A stretch of DNA of 7,687 nucleotides from Verrucomicrobiota bacterium. Its GTDB lineage: Bacteria; Verrucomicrobiota; Verrucomicrobiia; Opitutales; Opitutaceae. The position numbers and the translations under genes were made by a program. The notes under the pieces are model-generated. The model was not told the DNA's origin. It searched no databases and saw only the letters and a program-made list of their open reading frames with translations. The stretch is taken from positions 1-7,687 of the forward strand of contig JAEWIY010000087.1 in the NCBI GenBank assembly GCA_023386835.1. The letters are read 5' to 3'. Positions 1-5,236 of the stretch are shown here, one piece after another (position 1 is the first letter of the stretch; each line of letters begins with the position of its first letter).

Positions 1-1
1 G

Positions 2-682
2 AACAACGGCGTGGACGTGTTGGAACTGGGTGTGCCGTTTTCCGATCCGCTGGCCGATGGTTTGACCAACCAACTGGCCGCGCAGCGGGCGCTGGAGTCC
101 GGCATCAGCGGGGCGCGGGTGTTTGAATTGGTGCGGCGGATACGGGCCGAGTTCCCGACGACCCCGTTGGTTTTCTACACGTACTACAACCTCGTGTTCG
201 CCCGCGGAGTGGAGGCGTACGTCCGGGAAGCCGCGGAGGCCGGGGTGGATGGCTTGCTCACGCTCGACTTGCCGCCGGAGGAGGCGGGGGAACTGTTGGA
301 GGCGTGCAAACGTCACGGCGTGAAGACGGTCTTTATCGTCGCACCAACCACGCCGGCGCGCCGCTTGCCCGTGATCAGCCGTGTGACCACCGGTTTCATC
401 TACTACGTTTCTCGCGAGGGGGTGACCGGAGTGCGGGATTCCTTGGCGACCAACGTCCCGGAGGCGGTGGCCCAGATCAAGGCCCACACCCAGCTCCCGG
501 TGGTCGTTGGATTTGGCATTTCGCGGGTCGAACACGTCGCCGCCACGGCGGCCCATGCCGATGGCGTGGTGGTTGGAAGCGTGTTGGTGAATGTGATCCG
601 TGATCACCTCAACGAGCGCGATCGAGTCGGCGAGCGTATCGGCGCCAAGGCCGCGGAACTCGTCGCCGGTACACGGCGCTAA
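2..682 (+). CDS. trpA: Tryptophan synthase alpha chain, 5' end missing (partial)
   Basis: The alpha subunit of tryptophan synthase cleaves indole-3-glycerol phosphate to indole and glyceraldehyde 3-phosphate; the indole passes to the TrpB subunit in the cytoplasmic alpha2-beta2 complex. The open frame runs in from the left edge, so 226 residues are present and roughly the first 40-45 are missing. The TIM-barrel signature LELGVPFSDPLADG is intact: catalytic Glu at 23-25 and catalytic Asp at 56-58 (E. coli Glu49 and Asp60). The active-site loop reads SREGVTG with its Thr at 425-427. The phosphate-binding segments are GFGIS (509-523) and Gly-Ser at 575-580. Nothing indicates decay, and the C-terminus ends normally after the last barrel helix. 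miaA starts 25 nt downstream on the same strand with no terminator between, so the two are probably co-transcribed. trpB, the usual upstream neighbour, would lie outside the window. Confidence 0.96.
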   Translation, partial: NNGVDVLELGVPFSDPLADGLTNQLAAQRALESGISGARVFELVRRIRAEFPTTPLVFYTYYNLVFARGVEAYVREAAEAGVDGLLTLDLPPEEAGELLEACKRHGVKTVFIVAPTTPARRLPVISRVTTGFIYYVSREGVTGVRDSLATNVPEAVAQIKAHTQLPVVVGFGISRVEHVAATAAHADGVVVGSVLVNVIRDHLNERDRVGERIGAKAAELVAGTRR

Positions 683-707
683 GGCCACGGCCCAGGCGCA
701 GCCCGAG

Positions 708-1628
708 ATGTCACGGAGCGCCGGCGAACTCTTTGTTCTCACCGGACCGACCGCCGTCGGTAAGACCGAGCTGTCGCTGCAATGGGCGGAACAGCACCAG
801 GCCGAGATCGTGTCGTGCGACTCGCTGCTCTTCTACCGCGGCATGGACATCGGCACGGCGAAACCCTCGCCGGCCGAGCTCGCGCGGGTGCCGCATCACC
901 TCGTGGACGTGTGCGAGGTGCGCGAGCAGATGGACATCAGCCGGTATGTGCAGGCGGCCCGAGACGCGATTGAAGCCATCTGGCAACGCGGCCGGCGGGT
1001 GCTCGTCACGGGCGGCAGCGGTTTTTATCTGAAGGCGTTCTTTGGTCCGGTGACTGACACGATCGACATCCCTCGCGCGTTGCGCGAAGAGATCGAACGA
1101 CGGCTCGAGCGCGAGGGGTTGCCGTCGCTGGTCGAAGAACTCCGCGCGTTGAATGGCGGCGAGTTGGGTGCGCTGGATACGGCGAACCCGCGGCGGGTCG
1201 TGCGGGCTCTGGAGCGTTGCCGTGCGAGTGGTCGAACCCTGCGCGAGCTGCGGGAGGCGTTTAGCGCACAACGCGGCCCGTTTGCCGACGCCGAGGTGCA
1301 TTGCGCCAGACTCGACCGCAGCCCCGAGGAATTGCGCGAGCGCATTGTTCGCCGCGTGAAGCAGATGTTGCAGGCCGGGCTGGTGGCCGAGGTGCAACGT
1401 CTGGCCGGCCAAGGTTTGCGCGAGAATCCCAGTGCGGCCCGGGCGATCGGTTACCGTGAGACCTTGGAGATGCTCGAGGGACGGCTATCGGCCGCCGACC
1501 TCCCGGGAGCGATTGCCCAAAATACGTGGGCCTTGGTCCGGAAACAGCGGACCTGGTTTCGAACGCAGCTCCCGCCGCATCCAGTGGTGGCTGCTGAAAC
1601 GGCGCGGGCTGAGAACCTCTTTAACTAG
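708..1628 (+). CDS. miaA: tRNA dimethylallyltransferase MiaA
   Basis: MiaA transfers the dimethylallyl group from DMAPP to N6 of A37 in tRNAs that read codons starting with U, the first step towards (ms2)i6A; it is cytoplasmic. Visible motifs, counted from ATG 708: P-loop GPTAVGKT (13-20), DSLLFYRGMDIGTAKP (38-53) with the conserved Asp38, HHLVDV (63-68), GGSGFYLKAFFGP (102-114), then the helical tRNA-binding region, NPRRVVRALE, AIGYRE and the C-terminal RKQRTWFR. The product is 306 residues, normal for the family. I chose ATG 708 because the P-loop then falls at the usual distance from the N-terminus. The frame stays open back to a GTG at 600, but those 36 extra codons overlap trpA and encode a Ser/Ala-rich stretch without family resemblance. 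There is no clear Shine-Dalgarno before 708. Small departures from E. coli MiaA are DSLLFY for DSALIY, GGSGFY for GGTMLY, and Trp where the C-terminal TRQ has Arg. Function is nevertheless very likely retained. Confidence 0.96.
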   Translation: MSRSAGELFVLTGPTAVGKTELSLQWAEQHQAEIVSCDSLLFYRGMDIGTAKPSPAELARVPHHLVDVCEVREQMDISRYVQAARDAIEAIWQRGRRVLVTGGSGFYLKAFFGPVTDTIDIPRALREEIERRLEREGLPSLVEELRALNGGELGALDTANPRRVVRALERCRASGRTLRELREAFSAQRGPFADAEVHCARLDRSPEELRERIVRRVKQMLQAGLVAEVQRLAGQGLRENPSAARAIGYRETLEMLEGRLSAADLPGAIAQNTWALVRKQRTWFRTQLPPHPVVAAETARAENLFN

Positions 1629-1642
1629 CGCTCAGCCCCGCG
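1603..1642. terminator. Candidate bidirectional hairpin between convergent genes
   Basis: CGCGGGCTGAG at 1603-1613 pairs with CTCAGCCCCGCG at 1631-1642: eleven base pairs interrupted by one bulged C (1636), with a 17-nt loop (1614-1630) that contains the miaA stop codon (1626-1628). The stop codon of the minus-strand TolC-like gene lies 7 nt beyond the right arm. The position is right for ending transcription from both sides. Neither side has a true U-tract: the plus strand continues GGTCTGCT and the minus strand CCGTTTCA. It is therefore either a non-canonical terminator or simply an mRNA 3' structure. The pairing is seen directly in the sequence; the role is inferred. Confidence 0.4.
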
Positions 1643-1649
1643 GGTCTGC

Positions 1650-3182
1650 TCAGTCGAGCAGGTCGATGTTGTAGCGCTCGAGCGACGAGCCCTCGAGGCG
1701 GGCGAGCTCGGCCAGCGCGACGCGAAGCGAGACCCGGGCCTGCAATTCGCTGACGCGAGCGGCGTCGAGATCGGCCTGCGACTCCTGGACACGGCGGAAG
1801 GTCGAAAGGCCGGCGTCAAAGCGCGCCTTCTCGAGTTCGAACTGGCGCTCGCTCAGCTCCGTCGCCAGACGGCTGATACGCACGCCTTCGATGTTGGTCT
1901 CAACGGCGCGAACCGCCGAGCGGACCCGCACCAGGATGTCCTGATCAAGCGCCTGCAACCGGGCTTCCTCGCGGGCCAGGTTGTTCAGCGCCTGGCGGTA
2001 ACGGGCACGATCCGCCCGGGAGCCCCACGGCATGTTGACCTCCACGCCCACCTGCCACGCGTATCCATCGCCGTCCCACAATTCACGGGCGGCGGCGCTG
2101 TAGGAGCCTTCCCGCGTGTTGTAGCCCACGGCGCCATTAAGATCGACCTCCGGCAGCCGGTTGCTGCGGGCAACCCGGCTCTGGATCTTGAGCTGCTCGA
2201 TCACCGCAAGTTGCGCGGCAAAGTCCGGGCGGTTCTCCCGCGCGCGCTGATAGGAACGGTCGAACGACACTTCCGGCGGCTGGATCTCACCGATGCGGAT
2301 GTCGCCGATCGTCGCGTCGAATTCGAACTGGCCGATCAGCTGCATCAGCTGGTCGAGCGCGTCGCTCACGTCCTGCTCGCTCAAGAGCACGTTGCGGCGG
2401 GCGTTGGCGAGGCCGACCTCGGCCTGCAGAACGTCCAAGTCGGTGGAAACGCCCGTGTCGCGGCGGGCGCGGTTTTCCTCGAGCAACTGCTCGGCGACGG
2501 AGAGGCTGAAGCGCTGGACGAGCAGCTGCTCGCGCGCGTAACCAAGATTGTAATACGCGGTTTCGACGTTGCGGATCACGTCGAGGACCGAACCGCGGAA
2601 GTCGTGCTCGGCCCGACGCACGTCGAGTTCGGCCTGTTCGATCTGCGCGCGGTTGTAGGCAGTGCCAAAGCCGCGCAGAAGGGATTGGGAGAGCGACAGC
2701 GTCACATCGCTGTCGTAGGCCGGGTTGAAGCGGGAGCGGGAGGGCGTGTTCTTGGAACGGTCAAGATTGCCGCTGAGGCCGACACTGGTGCCGGTGGTCA
2801 GGCGCTGGGCCACCCCGATCCGGGCCCGGGTCGCATCGGAACGCGTCGCGGTGTTGGTGATGATGTTACCCTCGGCATCCACGAACGAGCCCTCGTCGGG
2901 CGAGCGCGATCCGGCGCGGCTGAAGGACGCCTGCAGGGAGGGATCAAAGGCCGCGCGCGCAGCGATGAGGGCCTCCTCCGCGTTGGCCGCGGAGTAGCTC
3001 TGGATCTGCAGCGTGAAATTCTTCGCGAGTGCGCGTTGAATCGCCTCCTCGAGGGTGAGCGTCGGACCGGCGGCCGGTTCGGCGGTCGCCGGTGGTGGCG
3101 GCAAAGGCTCGGTTTCCTGAGCGATCGCCGGAGTGGCAACCAGCAGGAGGAGGAGGGCAGCGGGACAGAAACGACGGCTCAT
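1650..3182 (-). CDS. TolC-family outer membrane efflux protein (OEP)
   Basis: The 510-residue product looks like the trimeric outer-membrane channel of tripartite efflux or type I secretion systems. A signal peptide is clear: basic MSRR, a hydrophobic leucine-rich core, and AIA|Q with predicted cleavage after residue 21. No Cys follows the cleavage site, so it is not a lipoprotein. The mature protein starts with a Pro-rich linker (about 26-40), then TLTLEEAIQRAL (41-52), the standard opening of an OEP repeat. The first OEP repeat spans about 41-287 and includes SQSLLRGFG (165-173) and long alpha-helical barrel segments around 175-285. The second spans about 310-500, ending with heptad-like helices rich in Glu, Arg, Ala and Leu. 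TolC homologues are usually 430-500 residues, so the length fits. No membrane-fusion or RND/ABC pump gene lies beside it, so the substrate cannot be deduced. ATG 3182 is chosen because it begins the signal peptide; no Shine-Dalgarno precedes it. It has its own leader, separated from the upstream gene by a terminator. Confidence 0.9.
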   Translation of the reverse strand: MSRRFCPAALLLLLVATPAIAQETEPLPPPPATAEPAAGPTLTLEEAIQRALAKNFTLQIQSYSAANAEEALIAARAAFDPSLQASFSRAGSRSPDEGSFVDAEGNIITNTATRSDATRARIGVAQRLTTGTSVGLSGNLDRSKNTPSRSRFNPAYDSDVTLSLSQSLLRGFGTAYNRAQIEQAELDVRRAEHDFRGSVLDVIRNVETAYYNLGYAREQLLVQRFSLSVAEQLLEENRARRDTGVSTDLDVLQAEVGLANARRNVLLSEQDVSDALDQLMQLIGQFEFDATIGDIRIGEIQPPEVSFDRSYQRARENRPDFAAQLAVIEQLKIQSRVARSNRLPEVDLNGAVGYNTREGSYSAAARELWDGDGYAWQVGVEVNMPWGSRADRARYRQALNNLAREEARLQALDQDILVRVRSAVRAVETNIEGVRISRLATELSERQFELEKARFDAGLSTFRRVQESQADLDAARVSELQARVSLRVALAELARLEGSSLERYNIDLLD

Positions 3183-3427
3183 GGGACAGGTCTAGGCGAC
3201 GAAAACGGCTCGCACGGTGGCGGGTGTTGGCACCCGGCAGGCCAGGCGACCGGACGAGGGGAAGACGAACAGGCTTCGCACAAGTTTCTGAGAATTATCG
3301 GATCAACCGCACTTGGGACGGGGAAAGCGCGTACGATGGGGAAAGCGCGAAGGTGAAACTCACGATCGGTCAATGAAGGGAATCCATCCCGCGGTGACGA
3401 GACGGTTTCGTCGAGAGAGGCAGGCAC
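3183..3427 (-). promoter_or_regulatory. Leader and presumed promoter region of the TolC-like gene
   Basis: This non-coding stretch lies between the upstream intrinsic terminator and ATG 3182, so transcription of the TolC-like gene should start here. Its most AT-rich part is around 3283-3308. On the minus strand it contains GATAAT (plus-strand 3294-3299), a fair -10 hexamer, but no convincing -35 at 16-18 nt; TTGATC just upstream could be a -35, but only for a poor -10. No exact promoter is therefore claimed. A short hairpin, CGGGTG/CACCCG with a 4-nt loop (3221-3236), lies about 40 nt ahead of the start codon, and a weak one is at 3396-3412. A tandem direct repeat (3320-3349) lies just upstream of the GATAAT. 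I recognise no riboswitch. Confidence 0.35.
3320..3349. repeat. Two tandem copies of a 12-bp repeat, 18-bp period
   Basis: GGGGAAAGCGCG occurs at 3320-3331 and again, identically, at 3338-3349, with starts 18 bp apart and a 6-bp spacer. On the minus strand it reads CGCGCTTTCCCC twice. It sits about 20-55 bp upstream of a GATAAT hexamer ahead of the TolC-like gene, where tandem activator or repressor half-sites are commonly found. The repeat itself is seen directly; the regulatory role is a guess, and a local slip duplication is equally possible. Confidence 0.6.
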
Positions 3428-3459
3428 AAAAAAGGCGCGACAAACAACCGTCGCGCCTT
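3428..3459 (-). terminator. Intrinsic terminator of the PpiD-like gene and its operon
   Basis: On the minus strand AAGGCGCGAC (3459-3450) pairs perfectly with GTCGCGCCTT (3441-3432). The stem is ten base pairs, GC-rich in the middle, with an 8-nt loop (3449-3442), and is followed directly by a run of Ts (3433-3428). The stem begins 21 nt after the stop codon of the PpiD-like gene (3481). This is a textbook Rho-independent terminator for leftward transcription. On the plus strand the 3' arm is followed by TTCGGGGG, so it is not expected to act in that direction. Confidence 0.93.
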
Positions 3460-3480
3460 CGGGGGATCATGGGTTGAGCC

Positions 3481-5148
3481 TCAACGCTGGGTCGGATCCG
3501 TGCGGGCCAGCTCCGTCTGCACCAGGTCGCGCAGGATGTCGTCGGCGGTCCGGCTCGAGTTGAACTGGGCGATCTGCAACTGCATCTGCGTGAAGCGCTC
3601 GTTCTCGGGACCAACGTCGGGGAGGGTCTTGCTGGCCGCGTGCACCACGAGGCCCTGGTCGCCGGCGATCACCATTTCGGAAACCTTGCCCGCTTCGAGA
3701 CGATCAAGCGCGTTGAGGGCGCTGTAAGACAGATCCTGCGGCGGCTCGCGACGGGTGAAGGGGCCGTGCAACTTCACTTCCACCTTCAGGTTGCGAGCCT
3801 GGGCTTCGGCCTCGGCGGCCGCGGCAAACTCCTCACCCTGGGCGAGGCGGCTCTGAATGCCTTCCTGCAGGGCCCGACCTGCGGCGGAGAAACGTTGCCG
3901 GCGCTGCGTGTCGATGTAGTCACGCTTCACCTGCTCCTGGACGGCGGCGAATTCCGCCGGGTGCGCCGGCAGACTCTCGCGCCAGACGAGGATGACGGCG
4001 CCATTCGGCGTCGCCAGCGCGTCGGAAATCGGGTGGGACGCATCGAGACGGAAGGCCGTCGCGACGTTTTGCGGGTTCGGCCCGAGGAAAGACGGGGCGC
4101 TGCTGCGGCTGAAGGGAGCGGCGGACTTCAGCTCAACACCCCGGCCGCGGAGCCACTCGTCCACGCCGTCCGCTTTCACGCGGGCATCGTAGAGCGCGAC
4201 GGTCAGGTCACTGGCGGCCTGGGCGGCGAGCTTCTGCGCGCGTTCCTGACGCAGCGCGGCTTCGACCTGCGGACGCACGGCGGCAAAATCTGCGTCGGTC
4301 TCGCCGGCACCCACCACCGGGGCGGCGTCGGCCGCCTTGGCGGGGTTGGGGAAGCGCGTGGGGTTCATGTCGTAGTAGGCGCGCACATCGGCTTCGCTGA
4401 CGTTGACCTGATCCGCGAAGGCGGCGGCGGAGAACTCAACATAGTCCGCGCGGAGCTGCGGCGGCACTTCGTAGCGGAAGCCGTTGTTCGAAAAATACTG
4501 CCGAAGCTCGGCTTCGGTCGGCTGGATCTCGGGCTGGAAGCTGGCGTAGTCGAGGGTCGCGACGTTCACCTGCCACGACGTATCCGCACGCTCGAGCTGC
4601 TGCTTGACGTCGCCATCGAGCACATAGCCGGGCCCGCCGAGCAGCTTCTGCACGCGGTCGAAGCGATAGTCGTCGGCCAGCACGCGGGCCAGGACGGCCT
4701 CGTTCATCTGGCCGTTGCCCTTGAGGGAATCGCGGAAACGCGCGTAGGCCTGCGGGTCGAACTGGCCGGTCGGGCCGGAGAAGGCCGGCAGCTCCTGGAC
4801 GAAGGCGGTCAGCTCGTCGCGCGACGGGCCGGGCAGATTGAGTTCATCCGCGAGGTGCAGGGCGGCGTGGCGCTGCAGCGCGTAGTTTTGCAGCTGGCCG
4901 TCGTTGAACGGCTGATACCCGGCTTGCAGGAAGATGCTCAACTGCGCGTCGCCGAAGAGGCGACTCGCTTCCTCAGGCGAGCTGAGGTTCACCCCGTAGA
5001 AGGTACGGGAGAGCGTGCGTCCGTCCGCTCGGCCGATGCCAGGGGCGGCACCAATCGTGAAGACGAAGGACACGATGATGATCGCCAGCAGGACCAAAAA
5101 GATCAGCCGGAAATGCTTCTGGAACGAGGTCTGGATCCAGGAAATCAT
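3481..5148 (-). CDS. PpiD/SurA-like membrane-anchored periplasmic folding factor, apparently without a parvulin domain
   Basis: The 555-residue product begins with a short cytoplasmic segment (MISWIQTSFQKHFR) and one transmembrane helix at about 13-35, then a large periplasmic part, the PpiD topology. Residues about 40-260 resemble the SurA/PpiD N-terminal chaperone region: LQNYALQRHAALHLADELNL (86-105), the PAFSGPTGQFDPQAYARF segment (121-138), and TEAELRQYFSNN...YEVP...RADYVEF (211-239). In E. coli PpiD the parvulin PPIase domain follows the stretch equivalent to SEADVRAYYDMNPTRF (251-266). Here the protein passes within about 20 residues to FAAVRPQVEAALRQERAQKL (288-307), which resembles the PpiD segment after that domain. 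No GGDLG-type parvulin signature is visible anywhere. Residues 366-410 and 475-512 look like the two C-terminal PpiD segments. A chaperone role for newly exported proteins is therefore likelier than PPIase activity. The gene ends at a strong terminator and follows the BrkB-family gene by 88 nt. ATG 5148 is supported by the immediate TM anchor; no Shine-Dalgarno is seen. Confidence 0.85.
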   Translation of the reverse strand: MISWIQTSFQKHFRLIFLVLLAIIIVSFVFTIGAAPGIGRADGRTLSRTFYGVNLSSPEEASRLFGDAQLSIFLQAGYQPFNDGQLQNYALQRHAALHLADELNLPGPSRDELTAFVQELPAFSGPTGQFDPQAYARFRDSLKGNGQMNEAVLARVLADDYRFDRVQKLLGGPGYVLDGDVKQQLERADTSWQVNVATLDYASFQPEIQPTEAELRQYFSNNGFRYEVPPQLRADYVEFSAAAFADQVNVSEADVRAYYDMNPTRFPNPAKAADAAPVVGAGETDADFAAVRPQVEAALRQERAQKLAAQAASDLTVALYDARVKADGVDEWLRGRGVELKSAAPFSRSSAPSFLGPNPQNVATAFRLDASHPISDALATPNGAVILVWRESLPAHPAEFAAVQEQVKRDYIDTQRRQRFSAAGRALQEGIQSRLAQGEEFAAAAEAEAQARNLKVEVKLHGPFTRREPPQDLSYSALNALDRLEAGKVSEMVIAGDQGLVVHAASKTLPDVGPENERFTQMQLQIAQFNSSRTADDILRDLVQTELARTDPTQR

Positions 5149-5193
5149 GAAGGAAAAGGCGCGACGCTAGGTTGGGGGAGGGGGGTGTCAATG

Positions 5194-5220
5194 GGCGAGT
5201 ACGGCCCCCACCCACTCGCC
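5194..5220. other. Short hairpin in the gap between the BrkB-family and PpiD-like genes
   Basis: GGCGAGT (5194-5200) and ACTCGCC (5214-5220) can form a perfect 7-bp stem with a 13-nt loop. It lies in the 88-nt gap (5149-5236) between the two minus-strand genes. On the minus strand it is followed by CCATTGACACCCCCC and not by a U-tract, so it is not an intrinsic terminator and the genes may still be co-transcribed. It could be an mRNA processing or stability element, or chance in GC-rich DNA. The rest of the gap is a G/C tract (5171-5188) without a recognisable promoter. Confidence 0.3.
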
Positions 5221-5236
5221 GCCAAGGGAAGCCGGC

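Noticed and set aside
600..707. GTG 600 as the miaA start
   Set aside because: It would overlap trpA by 83 nt and add 36 Ser/Ala-rich residues before a P-loop that is already at the normal distance from ATG 708.
711..1412. Minus-strand 233-codon frame inside miaA
   Set aside because: Shadow of a well-recognised MiaA coding sequence; no motif of its own.
2211..3356. 381-codon open frame on the plus strand opposite the TolC-like gene
   Set aside because: Antisense shadow: no domain and odd Gly/Arg-rich composition, while the opposite strand encodes a signal peptide and OEP repeats.
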